Of a stretch of 64,000 nucleotides of DNA, positions 1-11,258 are shown in pieces. A model generated the notes under the pieces. The model ran no database searches and was not told the origin of the DNA. It saw only the letters and a list, made by a program, of their open reading frames with translations. This stretch comes from Beroe forskalii (lineage: Eukaryota; Ctenophora; Nuda; Beroida; Beroidae). The position numbers were made by a program, and so were the translations under genes. How positions within the stretch are numbered: position 1 is the stretch's first letter; each line of letters starts with the position of its first letter. The stretch lies in the NCBI GenBank assembly GCA_011033025.1, contig WFMF01000023.1, positions 682,001 to 746,000 of the forward strand, written 5' to 3'.

Positions 1-731
1 GAGACACGGATGATTGCTGATCATGATTAGCACTTCCGTACTGTGTATGTAGATAATAATACCTACAAAGTACATTACACACATTTTAGATAACCCGAAT
101 GCAGTGTTTTTCACACCTAGAATTTAGAATTACACAGTAACTAATACTTACTCAAACATACACACACACACTCATCCACACAGACGATGATTCAAAACAG
201 AAGTTTCCTTTATGTTTTGTGAGCACTTGATATGCACTGGAATCATTGCTACATCATTAACACGCTATTCATGTGCAATTGATAGTTGCCAATGGAATCA
301 TTACAATCTCAATGTATAGAGTGTATAGAATGTAAACATTGTGATTCAATTTGTGTGTTGTAGCGTGTTTTGTGTGTAACTATAAAACATATAACGTACA
401 CTAGGGGCTGTAATTCAATTCAAATCAAATCATTCGCATAGAATCGCTGTTATAGAGCCTCAGGCCGCCTGATCAGAAACAAAATTCCAAAAGTTGTCTA
501 TTTCACACAGCGTAGTTACACCAAGAAAACCAAACAGTAAAACTTTGTGACATTGATTTTACTCTAATTCACCGTAGTAATTCCTAATTTACGAAATCAC
601 TGGTTTACAGTTGTCAGTTGTTTTTTAAGGGATACCCGCTGTAGATCTATATCAACCCGCTGTAGATCTATATAATGAGTATTCCCAGCATGAGAAATAA
701 AAACAACACCAGAGCAGGGTGTTTGACTCAC
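1..731. other. No gene recognised
   Basis: AT-rich sequence with a short CA/ACAC run near 160-180 and a direct 18-base duplication CCCGCTGTAGATCTATAT at about 636-673. It should be AGPAT-like intron or downstream sequence. I see no acyltransferase C-terminal exon here. Confidence 0.5.
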
Positions 732-885
732 GGGAGTTCCCCAGCTGGTTGATTACTTCACCTGCCCCCTTGGTGCGGGGACACAGCAAGTGTCTGAAGG
801 GCTTTATTCCCCTCTCCTCGCAGAACTTTACGGAGGCTGTGTGTTTGAGGGGCGTGAAGCGGGTCCCTTCCGCACACAGGATGTA
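732..885 (-). CDS. AGPAT: AGPAT-like exon 5 with EGTR motif
   Basis: Acceptor CCCCAG|TAC, donor TCCC|GTGAGT, phase 1. It encodes YILCAEGTRFTPLKHTASV, then RHLLCPRTKGAG: the EGTR block and the PRTKG block in correct order. Confidence 0.87.
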
Positions 886-2364
886 CTGGGGAGTGGGTTA
901 TTCCTTATATGGCATAATGAGACTTGGTTACAGCAGGAAATACCGTCATCAGCTTCCAAAGAACTGATTCGGAATACTCAAAATTCAAATTACTCAAAGC
1001 AAATATAAAAAGTTGAAATCATAACAAAACAGTGGCTTTAGACACTCACAAAGTTAGAAATGATGAGGGGGTCGTATCTAGCCCATGTTTTGCAGAGTTT
1101 AGCAATGTTTGCCTGGTCGACAGTCCAGTCTCGGGACATGAAGAGGTAGTCAGTGAACCACATGAACCACCCAACCACTGGCAAGTACTTCACTTCCTGC
1201 TTCACCATGCTCTTACACCCCTGAGATAAAGAACTGAGATAAACACTGAGATAAAGTACTGAGATAAAGTATACACTGAGGTAAACCATTAAATTAACAC
1301 TGAAATAATCACTAATAAACCGCGGACATTGAACTAGAGAGCACGCACTTATTCTGATGTTATCAGCTCCTTATCCAATATCCAATGATGCGATCATTAC
1401 AACAACAAAGTAAAACAAGCAGTTTGCAGAATTGAGCTTCGTGATTCGGGAACATGACTACAGCTCTACAGGAAACATTATGTTGCATTATTGGAAGGTG
1501 CTCATTTGACTGTACTCTTTTTAAATCTGCATATTATATCTAATGTACCGGGTGGTCCAAAATGTAATGTATCAAATAGTTATGACATATGTAAATTGTA
1601 ACCTTAAGACCGCCTAGCCTCTCAAGTAACACGTATCCTAGCAACCAGTCCACCTCACCACGGTGGTTCAGGACGCACAGGGCATGTTCCTTATTGAAGG
1701 AAGCCATGTCTTCAGGAGTGGCGAACAGTCTCATGTCACAGCCACAGTGCCACTCAGCCGCAAACGTGAAGACTGAAACATGAGATCATGGAACTAGGTA
1801 TTTATTACCACATTTAACACCCGGGTTCCTGTTACGAGAAAAACTCACGTTTAGTATCAGGAATAAAAGTTTACTAGTTTAGAGACATACATTTTTAATA
1901 GTGACAATTGAAGAATATAAGTCACTATGCATTGCCCATCTTTTAGTCCTGAATCATTTTGCCCCGAATATAATACTCACTCGCAACATGAGCTGTTTGA
2001 AGGTAACCATTTAGACGAGTTCCCCATTTCTCTGATAATGTTCTGACAAAGAGAAAGATCTGGAAAGGTACACTTTCTAAGGTATTGATAACACTAAAAT
2101 AATCATCCGATTAATGACCTTATCAGCTTATTATCGAAGCACAGAAAAATACAAATGATGGGGAATTTCAATTCAATGACAAAACTGTTTATAAAAGTTT
2201 CATAATATCAATCTAGTACCTTATTGATATTGACCACATAAAAAACTTACCAGTAGTTGTAAAAAGTTGACCAGGAATCCACTAAGAATATATATGTAAC
2301 TCAAAGTAGCAATAGAAATAACTGAGTGTACTTTCAACAGTTTGTGTAACATGGTTCCTGCCAT
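732..2364 (-). CDS. AGPAT: AGPAT3/4-like lysophospholipid acyltransferase, five 5' exons, 3' end outside window
   Basis: Exons 2251-2364, 1981-2059, 1603-1772, 1050-1220 and 732-885 all join in frame by GT-AG introns (phases 0,1,0,0; last donor phase 1) into about 229 residues starting MAGTMLHKLL. Family members transfer an acyl chain to lysophosphatidic acid at ER or Golgi membranes. Visible: an N-terminal hydrophobic segment (residues about 14-38), acyltransferase block I NHRGEVD (the NHx4D catalytic motif), the YLPVVGWFMWF segment, EGTRFT (substrate-binding block) and PRTKG. Order and spacing match animal AGPAT3/4. The start is the first of two nearby ATGs (the second is Met5). The C-terminal exons, expected below base 732, are not visible in bases 1-731 and are probably outside. 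AGPAT5 or an LCLAT-type paralogue is possible; family assignment is firm, subtype is inference. Confidence 0.85.
1050..1220 (-). CDS. AGPAT: AGPAT-like exon 4
   Basis: 57 codons from acceptor TTATCTCAG|GGG to donor TTT|GTGAGT. It contains VKYLPVVGWFMWFTDYLFMS, the membrane-associated segment after the catalytic motif. The acceptor motif is tandemly repeated upstream (see 1221-1287). Confidence 0.83.
1221..1287 (-). repeat. Tandem copies of the exon-4 3' splice site
   Basis: On the coding strand the acceptor TTTATCTCAG of AGPAT exon 4 occurs five times in a row upstream of the used site, at spacings of about 14-18 bases; the outermost copy is degenerate (TTTACCTCAG). Any of the copies could serve as a 3' splice site. 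Confidence 0.8.
1603..1772 (-). CDS. AGPAT: AGPAT-like exon 3 with NHx4D catalytic motif
   Basis: Acceptor TTTCAG, donor CTTAAG|GTTACA. It carries KEHALCVLNHRGEVDWLLGY, in which NHRGEVD is the His-Asp catalytic motif of glycerophospholipid acyltransferases. Confidence 0.88.
1981..2059 (-). CDS. AGPAT: AGPAT-like exon 2
   Basis: 79 bases between TTTCCAG and donor GCGA|GTGAGT (phase 1), encoding IFLFVRTLSEKWGTRLNGYL and a few more residues, matching the linker that follows the first membrane segment in the family. Confidence 0.75.
2251..2364 (-). CDS. AGPAT: AGPAT-like exon 1 (start codon and first membrane segment)
   Basis: 38 codons from ATG at 2364 to a phase-0 donor CTACTG|GTAAGT. It encodes a short basic start and a hydrophobic run ending GFLVNFLQLL, as in AGPAT3/4 N-termini. 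A Met at residue 5 could be an alternative start. Confidence 0.8.
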
Positions 2365-4497
2365 AGAGATGAAATATTAGGACATTTATAACACATCAAT
2401 TAATTGAATGGATTTGATTGTTTGATCAACTTCATCTCTTCAATTACATGGTGACTCTCTTCTGGATGGCATGGTGGCTCAACCAACTCAAGGGTAGTGT
2501 GCCTGTGTGACTCAAAGACCTGGTTCGCCAATATTTGTTTTATCAGTTACATGGTGAGAAAAGAATTAACTTCAGGTCATCTTGTCTTTAACTATACTAG
2601 GTTATTTGGGGCCTGTAAAACACATCAGTTATATGTATGGAGGAGCTTGACCCAGGTGTCTCGACCTTTTGAGGCGCGGCATGCTACTGCCTGTAATTTT
2701 TTACTGGCGTGAGCTGTGCACAATTACGCCAATGCAATACGCATTAAAATATGATCCGACACGTGGCGTAAAACACATCAGTAACATGTATGGAGGAGCC
2801 TGACTGACCAATTGATCAACAAATTGAGGCAGTGTGGAGGAAGTTCGACCCTAAAAGATTTTCAAAAGCAAACTTTAGGGTGAAGGTGGCCTGTTTCCAC
2901 CACAAAATTCTTAAATTGAGCATATGCTTGTTATGTAGATTGATATAAAATTTATTAAAAGCAATTAGTAGTTACATCTGTTGACCATCTTATTCACAAT
3001 GCTTCTACAACAGCAACAACCTTCACTCCTCCTGCTGAGTGCCATCAGGAGGGGACTAGGAGTAGGGCTGGAGACAAAAGAAAAGAAGAGAAGGGTTGTC
3101 TGCAGAATGTTGTGGGTAAGGAATCCAGGTGGAGAAGATGGGAGGAGGGAGAAAGGATCATCTGCAAGGGCATCAAGGACATCAGGACTCAGAGATAGAA
3201 GAGCATCATCAATGGTCTTCCAAACTGCTGGCACTTGTCATTAGGCTTCCCTGACTCCAAGGGGGGGGGGTCTGCAGCAGGGCACTGTTCATCCTCTTCT
3301 GCTGTTCTACTGTGTCTCTTGAAGACAATAAGACAAGGTATGAAGAGATGATCACCCTTATCTGATCCTTGCCATCATCTGATTAGGATGGCAAGCAAGG
3401 TATCTCCTATGTGTGGGAGCATAGACCGAAGGGATTGGCCCTGAGGTCAGCAGACTTGGAGGGTCACAAACCACTCAGATCCCCTCTTTTAACCGCCAAG
3501 GGGTCCCACCTGTAAACCCTTAGGACCTTTCACAGCCCGGGGGCCAAGTTTAGTCTGTGGTCTTTTTTGCTTCACTCTTCACATCATCCATCACTCACTC
3601 TGGTCTTTGAGGGTTCACTAGCCTAAACAAACCCACAGACAGGTCTCATCCCTTCTTATATCCCTAGCAGGAATCAAACTCTTCACAAAAATCCTACTCT
3701 AAAAGGGAATCAATCTAGTATAAAGTATAATAAAGTAAAACTGTTTGCTTTACATCAATATGGTTCCACAACAAACTCTACACAACACTACATCGTTCAT
3801 TTCAACACATGTTACAATGTGTTCATGGTTTATTAACTTAAATGCAACATAAAATACTTCAATATCAATGAACACCCCTATCTAGGTGCTATGAGTCATC
3901 ATCAAAATCTCTTTACAAGAACTACCAAAAGGACACACCAACAACACATGTCAGCACAACTCTACATCAACTCCATGGTATTCAAGTTCTCGATAGTAGA
4001 AGGGCAATGCCCTAAGAGGCAACTTACCAAATGACCAAGGTAGTCTATCTTCAGAGGGGTGCCCCGCTCATTTGCTAATCAAAAGAGTAGTACCACCTGG
4101 CTTTTATGTGTTAAAAATTTAATGATTTATTCAGTCACCCCAAGTTCATGATGGGTCCTAAGATTATTCAGCCACTAAAGTAAACATAATTTTTGGGCGG
4201 CAAGCAGAGTAGTAGAATAAACTTGAAAACAAAATGAAAAGCCATCATATTAGGGATATTTTGACATATGCTTTATGCCATTTTCAACCTGAATTTAGAT
4301 TTATTATACAATGCTAACAAGTGAATATATATATATGATAGTTATTGCCTACAAGCACGCTGAAGATGATCTTTAAAACTGCTAATTTAAACAAGACGAC
4401 GTTACATAATTTTTGTTCATTGTTGAAAAAATAGGTACGTCTCCCATGTAAACGGGAGCCTTCATTATCTATGACAATCATGTAAAATAACTATTAG
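2365..4497. other. Non-coding stretch without a supported gene
   Basis: It contains a weak tRNA-like segment near 2468-2535 (TGGCTCAACC and TGGTTCG boxes), a G10 run near 3260 and AT-rich sequence with TA repeats near 4330. Short open frames at 2965-3244 have no recognisable protein features. Confidence 0.5.
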
Positions 4498-4499
4498 GA

Positions 4500-4585
4500 T
4501 TTTGGGTTTTAATCCAAGGATTTGTTAGGTTCAGGGTTAGGATTAACGTTAGGGTTTTGGTTAGGGCAATGGTTAGGTTTAGGAT
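4500..4585 (+). repeat. Degenerate telomere-like repeats
   Basis: Irregular copies of TTAGG, TTAGGG and GGTTAGG (GGTTAGGATTAACGTTAGGG and neighbours). TTAGGG is the usual animal telomere unit. This is a short decayed interstitial stretch, not an array. Confidence 0.45.
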
Positions 4586-4653
4586 ACCCAAAATATTAAA
4601 TAACATCTGGCAACATAATTAAGAGCGTGGGGTAGGGGTTGCCTTGCTAAAGT

Positions 4654-5173
4654 GCTAAACACGTATATCCCTGTTTGGCTCGCGCGCTTCCTTTGCCGGA
4701 CGTTGCCTGCGATTCGGGGCGCGCGCAGGGGCCAGGCAACGTCTGGCAATGTGGCATGGCAACGCTCACACCTATGCGGGCTTCGAAAGGGTTTGCCAAG
4801 CGAATAAGCAATGCCTGGCCCCCTTTGCACTGTGAGCTTTAGCTTCGCGTGCGCTCAGACTCGAAAAGTCTAGTGTCTTATTTTGAAAAATATGGGACAA
4901 ACAACGTTTGGAAATGACTGGCGAAAAATTGCGCGCGGCGCACTGGCTCACTGGCATGGCCGCTTTCAATGACATGCAGTGAGCCACGAACAATCTTACC
5001 ACATGTTACGTGCACATGCATCCCTGTTTGTTGCCCTAACCAGCGCCCTGGTTAATTTTAAGGTTTCGCGCAACGCCACTGGTTAGGGGAAGCATAGGTT
5101 TGTGTGTACGCGCCGCGCGCTGGGGAAGCGCGCCGCGCGAGCCACACAGGGATTTACCGATACGTGTTTAGCA
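4654..5173. mobile_element. GC-rich element with terminal inverted repeats
   Basis: The left end TGCTAAACACGTATATCCCT is mirrored at the right end as the reverse complement TGCTAAACACGTATCGGTAA...CCCTGTGTGGC. The interior is GC-rich (runs of GCGCGC) in an AT-rich neighbourhood. A related copy with the same CACGTATATCCCTGT end and the phrase CACCTATGCGGGCTT occurs at 41.49-41.9 kb. No transposase is visible, so it would be non-autonomous. Confidence 0.55.
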
Positions 5174-5179
5174 AAACGA

Positions 5180-5945
5180 CAACGACCATTATCGACAAAT
5201 ACATTGGCGATAATTCATATTCAGCAATGACGATCCATGTTCGACAATGGCCATGGCGATTCATTGTCGATAATGGCGATTCAATCTCGACATTGGTGAC
5301 TCGAGTCGCCAATGTCGAGATTGAATCGCCATTATCGACAATTAATCGCCATTGTCAACAATGAATTGCCATTGTCGACAATGAATCGCCATTGTCGACA
5401 ATGAATCGCCATTGTCGACAATGAATCACCATTGTCGACAATGAATCGCCATTGTCGACAATGAATCGCCATTGTCGACAATGAATCGCCATTAACGACA
5501 ATGAATCGCCATTAACGACAATGAATCGCCATTGTCGACAATGAATCGCCATTGTCGACAATGAATCGCCATTGTCGACAATGAATCGCCAGTGTCGACA
5601 ATGAATCGCCAGTGTCGACAATGAATCGCCATTGTCGACAATGAATCGCCATTGTCGACAATGAATCGCCATGGCCATTGTCGACAATGAATCGCCATTG
5701 TCGACAATGAATCGCCAATTTCAACAATGAATCGCCAATTTCAACAAGGATCCTTGTTGAAATTGGCAATTCATTGTTGACAATGGCGATTAATTGTCGA
5801 CAGTGGCGATTTATTGTCGACACTCGACAATGGCGATTCATTGTCGACAATGGTGATTCAATGTTGACAGTGGCGATTAATTGTCGACAATGGTTAATCA
5901 TTGTCTACAATGGCGATTCATAGTCAACAATGGCGATTCGATTCA
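5180..5945. repeat. 20-bp palindromic minisatellite in alternating orientation
   Basis: The unit ATTGTCGACAATGAATCGCC contains the perfect palindrome ATTGTCGACAAT. Orientation flips at about 5297 (centre GACTCGAGTC) and again at about 5752 (centre AAGGATCCTT), so large parts can fold back on themselves. About 30 units in all, with a shorter continuation at 6116-6290 beyond a MITE. Long open frames here are products of the 20-bp repeat, not genes. Confidence 0.9.
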
Positions 5946-5952
5946 GTGTCAA

Positions 5953-6115
5953 GGGATCCTTCACATATAACATAATCACCTAGAGGGGGGGGTAGGAGGG
6001 GGTTTCCGAATGATTACGTTACATGTTATTGTAACAAATACAACTACTGTAAACTTTATTACGAGGGGGGGTTGAAATCGGTCAAAAATTGATTACGTAA
6101 TATGTGAACGATCCC
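5953..6115. mobile_element. MITE-like element inside the palindromic minisatellite
   Basis: The ends are inverted repeats of about 25 bases: GGATCCTTCACATATAACAT on the left and the reverse complement of GATTACGTAATATGTGAACG then ATCC on the right. The 163-base interior has two G-runs and no coding capacity. The minisatellite resumes on both sides. Confidence 0.6.
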
Positions 6116-6290
6116 CAACAATGGCGATTCGATTCATTGTCGACAATGGCGATTGATCATCAACAATGGTGATTATTTATCGACAATAGCGATTCATTGT
6201 CGACAATGGCGATTGGTATCGCCGTTGACGAAAATGGATGCACAGTCATTGATAGTCAATGAATCGCCCCTGTTGGCAATGACAACTTTC
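6116..6290. repeat. Continuation of the 20-bp palindromic minisatellite
   Basis: Units of CATTGTCGACAATGGCGATT type in the same orientation as 5756-5945, interrupted from them by the MITE. Confidence 0.75.
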
Positions 6291-6894
6291 CAATTCGCTT
6301 TTGACTTTGCCTGGAAATACTCAAATAGTCAAGAACTAATAATACACTCATATTAAAATTGGTTATTTTTAGAAATATCGGGACTACAATAAAATACAAA
6401 CCATTATCAGTTTCAAAGATAGTTCCAATAAATTCTGATTCATTTCAACTGAATTACTGAGAATGATTTAAATAACGAATGTGTTCAATTATCAACAATA
6501 TCAAGAACTGAATCAGTATTCACGCTTGATCCTGCCACTTCAAATTTTCAACAAATATTCGAAATTTTCGGCCCAATTTTTTACATCTTCTTCCACGATT
6601 TGAAAACTTGAATTGAAGATTTTTCGTTAATAAAAACTGAATCGGTCTGAATGTCTGATCGCCAAAGTATTAACCTCAAATAAATATCTTAAATCATTAA
6701 TATGTACATTGCTACATCCTCAAATCTTAAGCATCAGACCATGCCGATACAGTTTTGAGTCTCAATTGGAGCAAAGCCAAAATTCCGTACATTTATTTCA
6801 AATCGGTGACTAAAATCTACAAAATACTACGCCGCGCGGTGCGTGGTCACATGTCTGCAAACTAGAAGTCGCGATTTCAGGAAATTCTATGTTA

Positions 6895-9800
6895 GGCCGA
6901 TATTTTTCGATATCTCCAAATTCCTTCGTCACAATTTCATGAAACTTTGCAATCCATTCGAGAGTGATCCTAAGAAGGGAAAAACGTCAAAAATCGAAAG
7001 TCCACGTGCTAGTTTAACCGCTACAGTCAAACACAAGGATTTATTTTGATTTTACGAAAGTGGATTTGGTACAAGGGCCATATCTCCGAATTCCTTCGTC
7101 ATAATTTCATGAAACTTTGCAATCCATTCGAGAGTGATCCTAAGAAGGGAGAAACGTCAAAAAACCGAAACTCCACGTGCTAGTTTTACCGCTACAGTCA
7201 AACACAAGGATTTATTTTGATTTTACGAAGGTCGACTTGGTACAAGGGTCATATCTCCGAATTCCTTCGTCATAATTTCATGAAACTTTGCAATCCATTC
7301 GAGAGTGATCCTAAGAAGGAAAAAACGTCAAAAAATCGAAACTCCACGTGCTAGTTTTACCGATACAGTCAAACACAAGGATTTATTTTGATTTTACGAA
7401 GGTCGACTTGGTACAAGGGTCATATCTCCGAATTCCTTCGTCATAATTTCATGAAACTTTGCAATCCATTCGAGAGTGATCCTAAGAAGGGAAAAACGTC
7501 AAAAATCGAAACTCCACGTGCTAGTTTTACCGCTAAAGTCAAACACAAGGATTTATTTTGATTTTACGAAGGTCGACTTGGTACAAGGGTCATATCTCCG
7601 AATTCCTTCGTCATAATTTCATGAAACTTTGTAATCCATTCGAGAGTGATCCTGAGAAGGGAAAAACGTCAAAAAATTGATACTCCACGCGCTATTTTTT
7701 CCGCTACAGTCAAACACAAGGATTTATTTTGATTTTTAATGAGTCGGTTAGTTACAATGGTCATATCTCCGAATTCCTTCGTCATAATTTCATGAAACTT
7801 TGCAATCCATTCGAGAGTGATCCTAAGAAGGGCAAAACGTCAAAAAATCGAAAGTCCACGTGCTTGTTTTAAATTTTTAATGAAATTATGACCTAGGAAT
7901 TCGGAGATATGACCCTTGTACCAAGTCGACCTTCGTAAAATCAAAATAAATCCTTGTGTTTGACTGTAGCGGTAAAACTAGCACGTGGAGTTTCGATTTT
8001 TTGACGTTTTTCCCTTCTTAGGATCACTCTCGAATGGATTGCAAAGTTTCATGAAATTATGACGAAGGAATTCGGAGATATGACCCTTGTACCAAGTCGA
8101 CCTTCGTAAAATCAAAATAAATCCTTGTGTTTGACTGTAGCGGTAAAACTAGCACGTGGAGTTTCGATTTTTTGACGTTTTTCCCTTCTTAGGATCACTC
8201 TCGAATGGATTGCAAAGTTTCATGAAATTATGACGAAGGAATTCGGAGATATGACCCTTGTACCAAGTCGACCTTCGTAAAATCAAAATAAATCCTTGTG
8301 TTTGACTGTAGCGGTAAAACTAGCACGTGGAGTTTCGATTTTTTGACGTTTTTCCCTTCTTAGGATCACTCTCGAATGGATTGCAAAGTTTCATGAAATT
8401 ATGACGAAGGAATTCGGAGATATGACCCTTGTACCAAGTCGACCTTCGTAAAATCAAAATAAATCCTTGTGTTTGACTGTAGCGGTAAAACTAGCACGTG
8501 GAGTTTCGATTTTTGACGTTTTTCCCTTCTTAGGATCACTCTCGAATGGATTGCAAAGTTTCATGAAATTATGACGAAGGAATTCGGAGATATGACCCTT
8601 GTACCAAGTCGACCTTCGTAAAATCAAAATAAATCCTTGTGTTTGACTGTAGCGGTAAAACTAGCACGTGGAGTTTCGATTTTTGACGTTTTTCCCTTCT
8701 TAGGATCACTCTCGAATGGATTGCAAAGTTTCATGAAATTATGACGAAGGAATTCGGAGATATGACCCTTGTACCAAGTCGACCTTCGTAAAATCAAAAG
8801 AAATCCTTGTGTTTGACTGTAGCGGTAAAACTAGCACGTGGAGTTTCGATTTTTTGACGTTTTTCCCTTCTTAGGATCACTCTCGAATGGATTGCAAAGT
8901 TTCATGAAATTATGACGAAGGAATTCGGAGATATGACCCTTGTACCAAGTCGACCTTCGTAAAATCAAAATAAATCCTTGTGTTTGACTGTAGCGGTGAA
9001 ACTAGCACGTGGAGTTTCGATTTTTGACGTTTTTCCCTTCTTAGGATCACTCTCGAATGGATTGCAAAGTTTCATGAAATTATGACGAAGGAATTCGGAG
9101 ATATGACCCTTGTACCAAGTCGACCTTCGTAAAATCAAAAGAAATCCTTGTGTTTGACTGTAGCGGTAAAACTAGCACGTGGAGTTTCGATTTTTGACGT
9201 TTTTCCCTTCTTAGGATCACTCTCGAATGGATTGCAAAGTTTCATGAAATTATGACGAAGGAATTCGGAGATATGACCCTTGTACCAAGTCGACCTTCGT
9301 AAAATCAAAATAAATCCTTGTGTTTGACTGTAGCGGTGAAACTAGCACGTGGAGTTTCGATTTTTGACGTTTTTCCTTCTTAGGATCACTCTCGAATGGA
9401 TTGCAAAGTTTCATGAAATTATGACGAAGGAATTCGGAGATATGACCCTTGTACCAAGTCGACCTTCGTAAAATCAAAATAAATCCTTGTGTTTGACTGT
9501 AGCGGTAAAACTAGCACGTGGAGTTTCGATTTTTTGACGTTTTTCCCTTCTTAGGATCACTCTCGAATGGATTGCAAAGTTTCATGAAATTATGACGAAG
9601 GAATTCGGAGATATGACCCTTGTACCAAGTCGACCTTCGTAAAATCAAAAGAAATCCTTGTGTTTGACTGTAGCGGTAAAACTAGCACGTGGAGTTTCGA
9701 TTTTTTGACGTTTTTCCCTTCTTAGGATCACTCTCGAATGGATTGCAAAGTTTCATGAAATTATGACGAAGGAATTCGGAGATATGACCCTTGTACCAAG

Positions 9801-10750
9801 TCGACCTTCGTAAAATCAAAATAAATCCTTGTGTTTGACTGTAGCGGTGAAACTAGCACGTGGAGTTTCGATTTTTGACGTTTTTCCCTTCTTAGGATAA
9901 CTCTCGAATGGATTGCAAAGTTTCATGAAATTATGACGAAGGAATTCGGAGATATGACCCTTGTACCAAGTCGACCTTCGTAAAATCAAAATAAATCCTT
10001 GTGTTTGACTGTAGCGGTAAAACTAGCACGTGGAGTTTCGATTTTTTGACGTTTTTCCCTTCTTAGGATCACTCTCGAATGGATTGCAAAGTTTCATGAA
10101 ATTATGACGAAGGAATTCGGAGATATGACCCTTGTATCAAGTCGACCTTCGTAAAATCAAAATAAATCCTTGTGTTTGACTGTAGCGGTGAAACTAGCAC
10201 GTGGAGTTTCGATTTTTTGACGTTTTTCCCTTCTTAGGATCACTCTTGAATGAATTGCAAAGTTTCATGAAATTATGACGAAGGAATTCGGAGATATGAC
10301 CCTTGTACCAAGTCGACCTGATCGTAAAATCAAAATAAATCCTTGTGTTTGACTGTAGCGGTAAAACTAGCACGTGGAGCTTCGATTTCTTGACGTTTTT
10401 CCCTTCTTAGGATCACTCTCGAATGGATTGCAAAGTTTCATGAAATTATGACGAAGGAATTCGGAGATATGACCCTTGTACCAAGTCGACCTTCGTAAAA
10501 TCAAAATAAATCCTTGTGTTTGACTGTAGCGGTGAAACTAGCACGTGGAGTTTCGATTTTTTGACGTTTTTCCCTTCTTAGGATAGCTCTCGAATGGATT
10601 GCAAAGTTTCATGAAATTATGACGAAGGAATTCGGAGATATGACCCTTGTACCAAGTCGACCTTCGTAAAATCAAAATAAATCCTTGTGTTTGACTGTAG
10701 CGGAAAAACTAGCACGTGGAGTTTCGATTTTTTGACGTTTTTCCCTTCAT
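6895..10750. repeat. 170-171-bp satellite array with an internal inversion
   Basis: About 22 copies of a 170-171-bp unit containing TCATATCTCCGAATTCCTTC and CATGAAACTTTGCAATCCAT. The first five to six copies run forward to about 7870; the remaining 17 or so are inverted. In the inverted block two variants recur (GTGAAACTAGC versus GTAAAACTAGC; AAAAGAAATCC versus AAAATAAATCC) at spacings near 340 and 510, suggesting a dimeric higher-order unit. Nucleosome-length units are typical of centromeric or heterochromatic satellites, but no such role is shown. Confidence 0.93.
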
Positions 10751-10884
10751 AGATTAAGAATAAATAAAGAATAATTGATAAAAATATAAATACCTCAAAG
10801 CTTAAAATGGGAGCCCTACATTTCACCTACGACAATTCACCTCACTGCACTTTATCCCTCTGCCCTGACCAAAGTCTAGACTCT

Positions 10885-11251
10885 GCCCTGACCAAAGTCT
10901 AGACTCTTATCCAGACCCTAACCTTAGAGGTGAAATATTATGTGATAAAGTTTCGTGATATGAATTGTGGTAGGTAAATGTCCGCTCCCCCTAAAATCCT
11001 GAACTGAAAATAAACTTAAATAAAATAGAGAAAGTCTTCTAAACAGATCCACGTCACCTTTAACTTCAAATTAATTAATTTAACTTCTAGACCAAAGTCT
11101 AGACTCTTATCCAGACCCTAACCTTAGAGATGAAATATTATGTGATAAAGTTTCGTGATATGAATTGTGGTAGGTAAATGTCCGCTCCCCCTAAAATCCT
11201 GAACTGAAAATAAACTTAAATAAAATAGAGAAAGTCTTCTAAACAGATCCA
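10885..11251 (+). repeat. 200-bp tandem duplication
   Basis: The block beginning ACCAAAGTCTAGACTCTTAT at 10891 repeats at 11091 with about 160 bases of near identity (one visible change, TAGAGGTG to TAGAGATG). The second copy ends just 3' of the 231-aa gene and may be in its 3' UTR. Confidence 0.85.
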
Positions 11252-11258
11252 CATCCCC

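Noticed and set aside
2465-2540. tRNA gene on the plus strand
   Set aside because: Only loose A- and B-box resemblance (TGGCTCAACC, TGGTTCGCC); no cloverleaf pairing.
2965-3244. Overlapping 87- and 89-codon frames on both strands
   Set aside because: No recognisable motif, low-complexity Leu/Gln/Ser content and no splice or start context.
5355-5901. Open frames of 71-129 codons rich in IHCRQWRFIVDNGD repeats
   Set aside because: They are translations of the 20-bp minisatellite, which is open in several frames on both strands.
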